A DNA stretch of 16,225 nucleotides. Origin: an uncultured Clostridia bacterium. GTDB lineage: Bacteria; Bacillota; Clostridia; Oscillospirales; Acutalibacteraceae. This document shows, in pieces, positions 1 to 7,580 of the stretch (position 1 is its first letter; each line of letters starts with the position of its first letter). The notes beneath the pieces were generated by a model. The model did not search any database and had not been told where the DNA came from. It saw nothing but the letters and a program-made list of their open reading frames with translations. Position numbers and translations under genes: made by a program. Location of the stretch: positions 1 through 16,225 of the forward strand of contig CALGRR010000096.1 in assembly GCA_937880805.1 (NCBI GenBank), in the 5' to 3' direction.

Positions 1-30
1 TCCCCAAAAACAGCAATCACAAACAGGTGT

Positions 31-75
31 ATGCTGTATATGTGTATGTCCGCAACTTATAATCCCCAGTGGTAA
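31..75 (+). CDS. tet leader peptide, 14 residues (attenuation control)
   Basis: A 14-codon ORF reads MLYMCMSATYNPQW and ends in TAA at 73-75. It lies 59 bases before the tet start codon. Its last five codons and stop fall inside the 5' arm of the terminator hairpin at 61-100, so a ribosome that translates or stalls on it would physically disturb that hairpin. Short leaders of this kind precede tet(M), tet(O) and tet(W) genes, and the NPQW ending is what I remember for tet(W). Upstream, AGG at 25-27 is only a weak ribosome binding site. Coding status is inferred from position and family precedent. Confidence 0.72.
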   Translation: MLYMCMSATYNPQW

Positions 76-100
76 AAGTATTTTACTGCTGGGGATTTTT
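61..100 (+). terminator. attenuator terminator ahead of tet(W)
   Basis: AATCCCCAG (61-69) pairs with CTGGGGATT (89-97). Inside, TG/TG forms two wobble pairs, and GTAAAA (72-77) pairs with TTTTAC (81-86) around the loop GTA. The result is a 17-pair stem running into a short T tract ending at base 100. The leader stop codon sits in the 5' arm. A competing pairing is possible between CCCCAAA at 2-8 and TTTGGGG at 107-113, beyond the terminator. Together these suggest transcriptional attenuation as described for tet(M): slowed leader translation under tetracycline would allow read-through into tet. Confidence 0.8.
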
Positions 101-134
101 ATGCCCTTTGGGGCTGTAAAGGGAGGACAATCAC

Positions 135-2054
135 ATGAAAATAATCAATATTGGAATTCTTGCCCATGTAGACGCTGGAAAGACGACCTTGACGGAGAGC
201 CTGCTATATGCCAGCGGAGCCATTTCAGAACCGGGGAGCGTCGAAAAAGGGACAACGAGGACGGACACCATGTTTTTGGAGCGGCAGCGTGGGATTACCA
301 TTCAAGCGGCAGTCACTTCCTTCCAGTGGCACAGATGTAAAGTTAACATTGTGGATACGCCCGGCCACATGGATTTTTTGGCGGAGGTGTACCGCTCTTT
401 GGCTGTTTTAGATGGGGCCATCTTGGTGATCTCCGCTAAAGATGGCGTGCAGGCCCAGACCCGTATTCTGTTCCATGCCCTGCGGAAAATGAACATTCCC
501 ACCGTTATCTTTATCAACAAGATCGACCAGGCTGGCGTTGATTTGCAGAGCGTGGTTCAGTCTGTTCGGGATAAGCTCTCCGCCGATATTATCATCAAGC
601 AGACGGTGTCGCTGTCCCCGGAAATAGTCCTGGAGGAAAATACCGACATAGAAGCATGGGATGCGGTCATCGAAAATAACGATGAATTATTGGAAAAGTA
701 TATCGCAGGAGAACCAATCAGCCGGGAAAAACTTGCGCGGGAGGAACAGCAGCGGGTTCAAGACGCCTCCCTGTTCCCAGTCTATCATGGCAGCGCCAAA
801 AATGGCCTTGGCATTCAACCGTTGATGGATGCGGTGACAGGGCTGTTCCAACCGATTGGGGAACAGGGGGGCGCCGCCCTATGCGGCAGCGTTTTCAAGG
901 TTGAGTACACCGATTGCGGCCAGCGGCGTGTCTATCTACGGTTATACAGCGGAACGCTGCGCCTGCGGGATACGGTGGCCCTGGCCGGGAGAGAAAAGCT
1001 GAAAATCACAGAGATGCGTATTCCATCCAAAGGGGAAATTGTTCGGACAGACACCGCCCATAAGGGCGAAATTGTCATCCTTCCCAGCGACAGCTTGAGA
1101 TTAAACGATATATTGGGGGACAAAACCCAACTTCCTCGTGAAATGTGGAGTGATGTTCCCTTCCCTATGCTGCGGACGACGATTACGCCAAAAACGGCAG
1201 AGCAAAGAGACCGGTTGCTGGACGCTCTTACGCAAATTGCGGATACTGACCCGCTTTTGCACTACGAGGTGGATTCCACCACCCATGAGATCATTCTTTC
1301 TTTTTTGGGTCGGATGCAGTTGGAGGTTGTTTCCGCTTTGCTGACGGAAAAATACAAGATTGAAACAGCAGTGAAGGAACCCACCGTCATTTATTTAGAG
1401 CGGCCGCTCAAAGTGGCCAGTCACACCATCCATATCGAGGTGCCGCCTAACCCGTTTTGGGCATCTATCGGACTGTCTGTTACACCGCTCCCGCTTGGCT
1501 CCGGTGTAAAATACGAGAGCCGGGTTTCCCTGGGATACCTGAACCAGAGTTTTCAAAACGCTGTCATGGATGGTATCCGTTACGGTTTGGGGCAAGGCTT
1601 GTGTGGCTGGAACGTAACGGACTGTAAGATTTGCTTTGAATACGGACTTTACTATAGCCCGGTCAGTACGCCGGCGGACTTCCGCTCATTGGCCCCGATT
1701 GTATTGGAACAGGCATTGAAGAAATCTGGGACGCAGTTGCTGGAACCTTATCTCTCCTTCACCCTCTATGCGCCCCAGGAATACCTTTCCAGGGCTTATC
1801 ATGATGCGCCGAAATACTGTGCCACCATCGAAACGGCCCAGATAAAAAAGGATGAAGTTGTCTTTACTGGCGAGATTCCCGCCCGTTGCATACAGGCATA
1901 CCGTACTGATTTGGCCTTTTACACCAACGGGCGGAGTGTGTGCCTGACGGAACTGAAAGGGTATCAGGCCACTGTCGGCGAGCCAATCATCCAGCCCCGT
2001 CGTCCAAACAGCCGTTTGGATAAGGTGCGCCATATGTTCAGTAAGATTCCTTGA
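135..2054 (+). CDS. tet(W): Tetracycline resistance ribosomal protection protein, Tet(W) type
   Basis: This 639-residue translational GTPase releases tetracycline from the ribosomal A site; the length is normal for the family. GTPase motifs are AHVDAGKTT (10-18), RGITI (52-56), DTPGH (74-78) and NKID (128-131). The domain IV loop YYSPVST (506-512) matches the Tet(M) loop that reaches the drug site. The N-terminal ~300 residues and the C-terminal ~150 look very close to Tet(W) as I remember it. Residues of about 308-430 carry many more differences, for example the stretch LPREMWSDVPFPM, so it may be a mosaic such as the tet(W/N/W) class. The start has GGGAGG at 121-126, 8 bases upstream. The gene is complete, probably controlled by the attenuator at 61-100, and converges on the conjugation operon. 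Confidence 0.95.
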   Translation: MKIINIGILAHVDAGKTTLTESLLYASGAISEPGSVEKGTTRTDTMFLERQRGITIQAAVTSFQWHRCKVNIVDTPGHMDFLAEVYRSLAVLDGAILVISAKDGVQAQTRILFHALRKMNIPTVIFINKIDQAGVDLQSVVQSVRDKLSADIIIKQTVSLSPEIVLEENTDIEAWDAVIENNDELLEKYIAGEPISREKLAREEQQRVQDASLFPVYHGSAKNGLGIQPLMDAVTGLFQPIGEQGGAALCGSVFKVEYTDCGQRRVYLRLYSGTLRLRDTVALAGREKLKITEMRIPSKGEIVRTDTAHKGEIVILPSDSLRLNDILGDKTQLPREMWSDVPFPMLRTTITPKTAEQRDRLLDALTQIADTDPLLHYEVDSTTHEIILSFLGRMQLEVVSALLTEKYKIETAVKEPTVIYLERPLKVASHTIHIEVPPNPFWASIGLSVTPLPLGSGVKYESRVSLGYLNQSFQNAVMDGIRYGLGQGLCGWNVTDCKICFEYGLYYSPVSTPADFRSLAPIVLEQALKKSGTQLLEPYLSFTLYAPQEYLSRAYHDAPKYCATIETAQIKKDEVVFTGEIPARCIQAYRTDLAFYTNGRSVCLTELKGYQATVGEPIIQPRRPNSRLDKVRHMFSKIP

Positions 2055-2299
2055 TACGCCACAGCAAGGATGGTTATTGCATTTCCCTGCCTTTCGTGGT
2101 AAAATGTAGTTGTAAACCACCAGAGAAAACAACAACCCTGCTACCCCCCGTTATCACCACCGATAACAATTTGATAACAGCCCATCGTATAGGGCTGGAT
2201 AATATGGACACATCAAATAATCAAAAAAATGAGGTATCAAATTTATGAAGCAAAATCCGTTAAATATGATGCCCAACAACGATTTTGAATAATGTACTT
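2055..2299. other. Spacer between tet(W) and the conjugation operon
   Basis: No convincing gene is seen in this AT-rich spacer, which separates two convergent units. It holds the inverted repeat GTTATC (2150-2155) / GATAAC (2162-2167), with a further GATAAC copy at 2173-2178. It also has a weak GTGGT/ACCAC pairing at 2096-2120. I see no transposase remnant and no clear target duplication that would mark how the tet cassette joined the element. Two tiny ORFs at its right end are listed separately. Confidence 0.5.
2204..2292 (+). other. Two tiny overlapping ORFs, possible remnant
   Basis: A 14-codon ORF (2204-2248, MDTSNNQKNEVSNL) ends in an ATGA overlap with a 15-codon ORF (2245-2292, MKQNPLNMMPNNDFE). 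The second has GAGGT at 2231-2235, 9 bases before its ATG, and is followed at once by the terminator at 2300. This arrangement could be a small coupled leader or the leftover end of a gene cut down when the tet segment was inserted. I recognise neither peptide, and ORFs this short arise by chance, so confidence is low. Confidence 0.2.
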
Positions 2300-2332
2300 G
2301 ATGGCTACTCAAACGAGCAGCCATCTTTTTTT
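2300..2332 (+). terminator. Intrinsic terminator after tet(W)
   Basis: GATGGCT (2300-2306) pairs with AGCCATC (2319-2325). CTC (2308-2310) pairs with GAG (2315-2317) around the loop AAAC, with one A/C mismatch, and seven T follow at 2326-2332. This is a good rho-independent terminator for the + strand. The T run overlaps the stop codon of the opposing CHAP gene at 2331-2333. Read on the - strand, the same hairpin lacks a T tract, so it should stop tet transcription but not the conjugation operon. Confidence 0.85.
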
Positions 2333-4040
2333 AATATGCCGGAATACCGTATCCGTAGATAACTGAGCTACCAACCGTGTATGTTTTGGTTCTGCAAGTG
2401 TCGCCTGAGTTGCCCTCAACGGTATAGACTGTACCGTTCTCGCATTTCTGAACGATACCGGTGTGGTCTGTCACACCGTCGCCCTCCCAGTCAAAGAAGA
2501 TGATTGTACCGGGCGAAGGTTCATACGAACCGTCTGCCCATTGTCCTCGGTCTCTGAACCATTGAACGCCGTTTACACAGCCGGCATATTTCGGAATAAT
2601 ACCGGCGTCGATATATCCGCACTCGTTGGCACACCAAGAAACGAAGCAGGCACACCATTCTACACGGGAGTCAAATCCGTACCAAGACCAGTAAGGCTGA
2701 CCGCCTACATTACCTACCTGAGACAGAGCAACCGTTACGATTTGGTCGTCGCTGTATCCGATACCGTAAAGTACCTGCGACCATAGCTGGTTGTTTTCGT
2801 CCTTTAGCAGCTCGGCAAGATAATCTTTCTGCTCTTGATTAAAGCCGTACATAGCCGCCATTTCATCAACAGTCTTGTGCGTTACCGTGATATACAGAAA
2901 TGTTTCGGTTACCGTGGTTTCAGTCTGTACGATATTGCCGTGTCCGTCGTCGCTTTCCTCGATTTCGGTATGGGTTTTCGTTTCCGTTTGGGAAGAAATA
3001 TCGTTCATCTCCCAAAAAATATCCGACAGTAGCTGCTTCTTGGTTTCGTCAACCGTGGCAACCTCCATCGGATTATCAGGGTCGGTATTTACTTTAACAG
3101 AATAGACCGCAAGAACCTCTTTCCACACAGCTCGGCTTCCACTCATTTCAAGCACATCATAGCTTACAGAGTTCTTTTCCTGTTCCAATCGGTCATCATA
3201 TTCCTGATTGATTTCCTGAACGACTGTCTGCATTGACATTCCCGTGCCGGAATCCTCTCCCGAAAAGAAGATACCGAACACAGAACCCGCAATTAATGCG
3301 ACAAGGCATAGAACAATAATAACTACCACCGCAACCCAACCGCCGGCAGCGATGGCGGCAACAAGACCTTTTACCGCCGCTATGATTGCTTTTACTGCGG
3401 CAACAGTGGCTTTGGCTGCGGCTTTAATCGTAGCGGCAGTTGCTTTGGCTGTGGCTTTTGCCGCCTGTGCCGCTTTCTGCGAAGCCTTAACTGTCGCCTG
3501 AGCTGTTTTCTGTGCCGCTTTTGCCGCTTGCTGACTGGTTTTTATCGCAGTCTTTGCAGTCTGTTCAGCCGTCTTAACTGATTTCTGTGCGGTTTTGGTT
3601 GCTTCTTTTCCGGCAAACTTAATGGTTTTCTTTCCGGAGGAAGTGGCAGACTGCTTTATGGTCTTTTCCGCCTTGTCAACAGTCTTAATCGCAGAGCTTG
3701 TGTTATGCGAAGCCTGTTTTCGTAAAGACTGCTCGGCTCGCTGTTGCTTGAAACGCTGAATACCGTCCTTTGCGGTGCGGATATTCTCTTTTGTGGTTTC
3801 AAGTCCCTTTCGTCCCGCCTTGTCAAACGCATAAGCACCATCGTGAACCACCTCGTCAATACCGCTTTCCAGCTTATCGGAAGCGTATTCCTCGGCTGAA
3901 CTGCTGTTAGCATTTACCGACCGCTCCGCCTTTTCTTTGGTTGCGATATACGCCTGCTTCATTCGTTGGGTTGCAACGGCAGCCTTATCTATGGTTCGTA
4001 TCGTACCTTTTGCATTGTCTTTCGTTTTAATATCAGCCAT
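2331..4040 (-). CDS. Membrane-anchored CHAP-domain cell-wall hydrolase (VirB1-like role)
   Basis: The 569 residues fall into clear parts. Residues 1-230 are a long Lys/Ala/Thr-rich region, with repetitive KTAxxxxKTAxK-type heptads at about 140-230, probably helical and cytoplasmic. One membrane segment follows (about 232-259), then an extracellular linker, and a C-terminal CHAP/NlpC-P60-like domain (about 430-569). Candidate catalytic residues are Cys463 in EWCACFVSWC and His526 in TDHTGI, with Glu542/Asn544 in VEGN. Such enzymes cut peptidoglycan so the conjugation channel can cross the wall. The start has AAGGAGGG 5 bases upstream. It is the last gene of the operon, 40 bases after the sortase, and no - strand terminator follows it. 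Cleavage specificity (amidase or endopeptidase) cannot be told. Confidence 0.85.
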   Translation of the reverse strand: MADIKTKDNAKGTIRTIDKAAVATQRMKQAYIATKEKAERSVNANSSSAEEYASDKLESGIDEVVHDGAYAFDKAGRKGLETTKENIRTAKDGIQRFKQQRAEQSLRKQASHNTSSAIKTVDKAEKTIKQSATSSGKKTIKFAGKEATKTAQKSVKTAEQTAKTAIKTSQQAAKAAQKTAQATVKASQKAAQAAKATAKATAATIKAAAKATVAAVKAIIAAVKGLVAAIAAGGWVAVVVIIVLCLVALIAGSVFGIFFSGEDSGTGMSMQTVVQEINQEYDDRLEQEKNSVSYDVLEMSGSRAVWKEVLAVYSVKVNTDPDNPMEVATVDETKKQLLSDIFWEMNDISSQTETKTHTEIEESDDGHGNIVQTETTVTETFLYITVTHKTVDEMAAMYGFNQEQKDYLAELLKDENNQLWSQVLYGIGYSDDQIVTVALSQVGNVGGQPYWSWYGFDSRVEWCACFVSWCANECGYIDAGIIPKYAGCVNGVQWFRDRGQWADGSYEPSPGTIIFFDWEGDGVTDHTGIVQKCENGTVYTVEGNSGDTCRTKTYTVGSSVIYGYGIPAY

Positions 4041-4080
4041 ACAATCCCTCCTTCCTATGCAGGCTGAACCACTTGTTGTG

Positions 4081-4851
4081 TTATTCGTTAATGAGCTTCG
4101 CCACTACAACAAGTCTGCCGTTTGTCCGGGAATACTCACAGGTGGAAAGGGTCAGGAGCTTGTCGCCGTATTCGGCGGTTATGCCGGTTTCGTAAAGCGA
4201 CAGTTTCTTGCACTTCTCAACATAGGCAGTGAAATCCTCGGCGGTGTCCGCATTGACGAACTGATAATATTTGAAGCTGTCGGGACTATCCGTATATACT
4301 ACGGTTTTGAACACGGCAATTACTTCATAGGTCTGTCTGTCGGTCAGCGTATCAAAGGATACTGTTTTGTGCTTTTCCCAAAAGCTCTTGTCCTTGAATT
4401 TCATAAGACCGGCGAACATAGAGCCGTCGTTCATATGATGACCGTAGATAATGATATTGTCGCTTGGCAGTTCCATATCGCAGTTTTCCTGAACATAAGG
4501 ACAGCCGTAGTCGGTGTATGCCTTATCAAAGCCGTGCTTCAGATAGAAGTTCGGGTTGTCCTTTGACTGCATAACGGGATAATTGATTTTTGTGTCCTCA
4601 ACCTTAATCCAGCCGACCATATCGTTGTTTTGCAGATAAAGCTCCTGATACTCCGGGATAAAGGTCTTTTCTTCGGAGTAGTTCATCGGCTCTTTAGTTT
4701 CTTCAGGCTCGGTCTCCACAACCTCAATCAGATTGTCGTACATCTCAGCCTGCTTTGCAGAGTCGCAATAGTGCTTGATGAGAAAACCTGAACTGACGGC
4801 AAATACAATGCTGAAAGCACAGATTATGGCAATATAGATTTTGTTTTTCAT
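4081..4851 (-). CDS. srtB: Class B sortase
   Basis: A 256-residue membrane-anchored transpeptidase that would attach a surface protein to the peptidoglycan. An N-terminal membrane segment (about 5-25) is followed by the sortase fold. The catalytic His138 is in IYGHHM, Cys238 in LSTCEYS and Arg246 in TNGRLVVV. The WIKVEDTKINYPVMQ stretch is typical of class B. I chose the ATG at 4851, because AAAGGA lies 7 bases upstream; an ATG 6 codons earlier at 4869 has no good site. It sits between VirB4 and the CHAP hydrolase, as in other Firmicutes ICEs. No protein in this window carries a recognisable sorting signal, so its substrate must be encoded elsewhere. Confidence 0.9.
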   Translation of the reverse strand: MKNKIYIAIICAFSIVFAVSSGFLIKHYCDSAKQAEMYDNLIEVVETEPEETKEPMNYSEEKTFIPEYQELYLQNNDMVGWIKVEDTKINYPVMQSKDNPNFYLKHGFDKAYTDYGCPYVQENCDMELPSDNIIIYGHHMNDGSMFAGLMKFKDKSFWEKHKTVSFDTLTDRQTYEVIAVFKTVVYTDSPDSFKYYQFVNADTAEDFTAYVEKCKKLSLYETGITAEYGDKLLTLSTCEYSRTNGRLVVVAKLINE

Positions 4852-4879
4852 AGGTGTTTCCTTTCTCATTTACAGAATA

Positions 4880-4904
4880 GGGCAAGGGTTATACACCCTC
4901 GCCC
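4880..4904 (-). other. Hairpin spanning the virB4 stop codon
   Basis: On the + strand GGGC (4880-4883) pairs with GCCC (4901-4904) and AGGGT (4885-4889) pairs with ACCCT (4895-4899), with one A/C mismatch and a 5-base loop. The virB4 TAA at 4889-4891 lies at the loop. No T run follows on the - strand, so it is not a normal terminator. It could be an mRNA stability element or mild block between virB4 and the sortase gene, or simply chance. Confidence 0.45.
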
Positions 4905-7222
4905 GGTTTGGTTGTCATCAGCTTATACAGCTTCGTATTCTTCGGGAACTTGTTTGCAAACGGCACAAGCGAACTGCCGACCTTAATCAGTCCGTGTCCT
5001 GCGTCAACATTCGTGATATATGAAAGCTGGAGGTCGGAAATGTTAAGGAGCTTGGCAAGCTCAATTCTGTCGGTTGACGCCTGATTGAGCATAATCAAAA
5101 ACTCGCTGTTTGCAAGCATAGTTCTCGCCGTATGGCTCTGCAAAAGGTCGTCCACATTCTGTGTAATGCCGGTGGCATAAGCGCCGTACTTTCTTACACG
5201 CTTCCAAAGCGTAAACAGGAAGTTTGCAGAATACTCGTGCTGGAACAGGAGGTAGATTTCATCAATGAAGATAAAGGTCTGCTTACCTTTAGCACGGTTC
5301 TGTGTAATACGGTTCAGAATAGAGTCGAGGACGACAAGCATACCGATAGGCATAAGCTGCTTGCCGAGGTCAAGAATGTCATAACAGATAAGTCGGTTAT
5401 CCGTATCAACATTGGTTGGCTTTGCAAAGGTATTCAAAGAACCGTGAGTAAACAGCTCAATAGCAAGGGCGATTTCCTTTGCTTCCGGCTCGTCCTGTTT
5501 CAAAAGCTCCGCACGAAAATCCTGCAAGGTAGGAACAGTACCGGTATATCCTCTCTGCTGATAGTCTCGGTAAACGCTCGCCGTACAACGGTCAATGATA
5601 GACTTCTGCTTTGCTCCGAGGTTTGTGCCGCCGATAAGCTGTTCGCAAAGGGACATAATGAACTCGGATTTCAGGATAACCGGGTTTGCACCGTCGCCGT
5701 ATTCCTTGTTCATATCCATTGCATTGATATGGCTCGGAGAAGTAGCGGAAATATTGATGATTTCACCGCCGAGTGCCTTAACAAGCTGAGAATACTCTCG
5801 CTCAGGGTCGATGATAATAACATCTGCGTTGGAGGAAAGAATGATATTTTCAATCTCTCCCTTTGCCGCAAAGGATTTACCGCCGCCGGATACGCCGAGA
5901 ATAAAGGAGTTACCGTTGAGTAGCTGTCTGCGGTCGGCGATAATCATATTTTTGCTGATAACATTCTGACCGTAGTAAATGCCGTTTTCGTGGTAAATGT
6001 CCTGAACCCTGAACGGAATAAAGACCGCAAGGCTTTCTGTGGTAAGGGTTCTGAATGCGTCAATCTTGCGTGTTCCAAAGGGCATAGCCGTATTCAGTCC
6101 GTCCATCTGCTGATACTTGAGAACGGCAAACTGGCACAAATGCTTTCTTGCCGTAGTAAGCAGAGCTTCGGTGTCGTTATCAAGCTGTTCTTTGGAGTCC
6201 GCAGTATGAACCATAGTGAGTACAGCGAACATCATTCGCTGATCACGAGTGGTAAGGTCATCAAGGAACTCCTTCATTTCCTTTTTCTGCTGTTCCATAT
6301 CATACGGAACGGTAGCGGAAAAGTTATTGTTCTGATTCTGCTTTCTCTGCCAGTTGGTTATATTCGTCTCAACCCCAAGCAGTCTGCTCTCTGCTTCTCG
6401 CACCGCTTCATCGGTAGGAACAGGTACGATGTCAATGGACATCATCAGGTTGCGGTTCAGGTCGGTAAGCTCAGCTACCATACTGTCCTTGATATAGGAA
6501 GCGTACTCACGAAGAAAAAGGACTCTCCCGTAACGGTTTCCCATTTTGAAGTAGTCCTTTTCAAATTCCATTGTATCCGGGCAAACATAATCCTTGAAAT
6601 CGTGTCCCTTTTTTCTCGTTTCCTTAATATTGAAGTGGTAGGCGGTTTCCTCCCCGACACGGAAGAAATCGTGGACAATTCTCAGCCTTTCATCGGTTTC
6701 AAGCTCCACACATTTGCTTCCGAGTCTTGCAAAGTGGGCAATCAGGTCAGCACCGACACGGGCAAAATAGGTTCTTGCGTCCTCCACGCTCTTTTTGTTG
6801 ATGGAGATAGTAACATACTTATCCTGAACGATCGCATTTGCACCGGTCGCCTTGTCGAGAAGCATTTTGTTATATTCCTCTCGGTAAACATCAAGCTCAT
6901 CGCCGGTTTCGGGGATAAGAATGGTTTTCTCAAAGTCCAAACGGTTAAGCCGTCTGTTGTTGATAGTCAGCTTTGTAGTAGCTCCGCTGTCAAGAGAGTT
7001 GAGAAGCTCGGAGTATTCAAGGAACATTGCTTCCTTGTCCTCACGGCTTGCTACGGCAAAGTTAATATCCGTGAACTTGAAGCTCTTGGAATACTTGTCC
7101 TTGCCCACACGGAAAATACCGTCGTCATAAATGGCGGTAATGGGAATACAATCCTGTACGCCCTTTGGTACTACAAACTTTTCTTTGTCCTGCTTTAACA
7201 GGTTTGTAAGGGTTTTAATCAT
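4889..7222 (-). CDS. virB4: VirB4-like conjugation ATPase
   Basis: A 777-residue cytoplasmic/membrane-associated ATPase that powers assembly of the secretion channel. Walker A is GVSGGGKS at 443-450 and Walker B TFIFIDEIYLL at 649-659. WKRVRKYGAYATGITQNVDD at about 673-692 is the conserved VirB4/TraC segment after Walker B. IIIDPEREY (about 469-477) is another family hallmark. The N-terminal ~400 residues are the VirB4 accessory domain. Length is normal for Gram-positive VirB4/TraE proteins. The start overlaps the prgI end by 8 bases, indicating coupled translation. Its stop codon lies in a hairpin ahead of the sortase gene. Confidence 0.95.
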   Translation of the reverse strand: MIKTLTNLLKQDKEKFVVPKGVQDCIPITAIYDDGIFRVGKDKYSKSFKFTDINFAVASREDKEAMFLEYSELLNSLDSGATTKLTINNRRLNRLDFEKTILIPETGDELDVYREEYNKMLLDKATGANAIVQDKYVTISINKKSVEDARTYFARVGADLIAHFARLGSKCVELETDERLRIVHDFFRVGEETAYHFNIKETRKKGHDFKDYVCPDTMEFEKDYFKMGNRYGRVLFLREYASYIKDSMVAELTDLNRNLMMSIDIVPVPTDEAVREAESRLLGVETNITNWQRKQNQNNNFSATVPYDMEQQKKEMKEFLDDLTTRDQRMMFAVLTMVHTADSKEQLDNDTEALLTTARKHLCQFAVLKYQQMDGLNTAMPFGTRKIDAFRTLTTESLAVFIPFRVQDIYHENGIYYGQNVISKNMIIADRRQLLNGNSFILGVSGGGKSFAAKGEIENIILSSNADVIIIDPEREYSQLVKALGGEIINISATSPSHINAMDMNKEYGDGANPVILKSEFIMSLCEQLIGGTNLGAKQKSIIDRCTASVYRDYQQRGYTGTVPTLQDFRAELLKQDEPEAKEIALAIELFTHGSLNTFAKPTNVDTDNRLICYDILDLGKQLMPIGMLVVLDSILNRITQNRAKGKQTFIFIDEIYLLFQHEYSANFLFTLWKRVRKYGAYATGITQNVDDLLQSHTARTMLANSEFLIMLNQASTDRIELAKLLNISDLQLSYITNVDAGHGLIKVGSSLVPFANKFPKNTKLYKLMTTKPGEGV

Positions 7223-7580
7223 TGTTCTTATAAGCCTCCTTCTGTTTTTGTTCGATTGTCGGTTTCATCAATTCGTAATAGGTGTTGGTGGAATGAAAGA
7301 CCAGCTTTTTCGGCATAAGGAACTCGGACTTTATCCACGCCCATATAAATTTCTCAGCCGTCATTCCGTTGTATTTCACAAAGCCGAGAGCCGCAAAAGG
7401 GGCAGCTCCCAAAATGCACACCCACGATACGGTTTCTGTTCCGAGGTACGGTTTTAGGAGGAAGTAAAGTCCTACCGCTACCGCACAGGCAAGAACAGAA
7501 AAAATGAACTGTCTGAGCGACAGTCCAAAAAACATTGACTCTGTATAATTTCGTATCTCTCGGTTAATTTTGACTTCCAT
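7215..7580 (-). CDS. prgI: PrgI family protein (VirB3-like channel component)
   Basis: A 121-residue inner-membrane protein with two hydrophobic segments (about 22-42 and 50-68) and a polar C-terminal half. The N-terminal MEVKINREIRNYTE and the MFFGLSLRQF stretch are typical of PrgI/VirB3-like proteins next to VirB4. I chose the ATG at 7580, with AAAGGAG 7 bases upstream. A TTG one codon earlier is less likely. The ATG shares one base with the TGA of the cysteine-rich gene before it, and the 3' end overlaps virB4 by 8 bases, so the three genes are probably translated as a coupled block. Confidence 0.9.
   Translation of the reverse strand: MEVKINREIRNYTESMFFGLSLRQFIFSVLACAVAVGLYFLLKPYLGTETVSWVCILGAAPFAALGFVKYNGMTAEKFIWAWIKSEFLMPKKLVFHSTNTYYELMKPTIEQKQKEAYKNND

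Noticed and set aside
101..340. + strand open frame beginning just after the attenuator
   Set aside because: It runs out of frame through the tet(W) GTPase domain. Its start is a T-tract neighbour with no ribosome binding site.
1686..2135. - strand open frame of 149 codons over the tet(W) 3' end
   Set aside because: Most of it is antisense to a conserved part of tet(W), and its start region shows no good binding site.
2150..2178. GATAAC repeats considered as a recombination (att) core
   Set aside because: They are only 6 bases long, with no integrase gene or matching second site in the window.
3400..3620. Repetitive GCC/TTT-rich stretch considered as a tandem DNA repeat
   Set aside because: It is explained by the Lys/Ala/Thr-rich helix region of the CHAP protein; the units are not exact at DNA level.
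3937..4566. + strand open frame opposite the sortase and CHAP gene start
   Set aside because: It is a shadow of two convincing - strand genes and has no ribosome binding site or family match.
4852..4869. Upstream ATG for the sortase at 4869
   Set aside because: It has no suitable ribosome binding site, while the ATG at 4851 has AAAGGA at good spacing.
5990..7198. Long + strand open frame (402 codons) opposite virB4
   Set aside because: It is fully covered by virB4, which has clear Walker motifs; the antisense product shows no recognisable domain.
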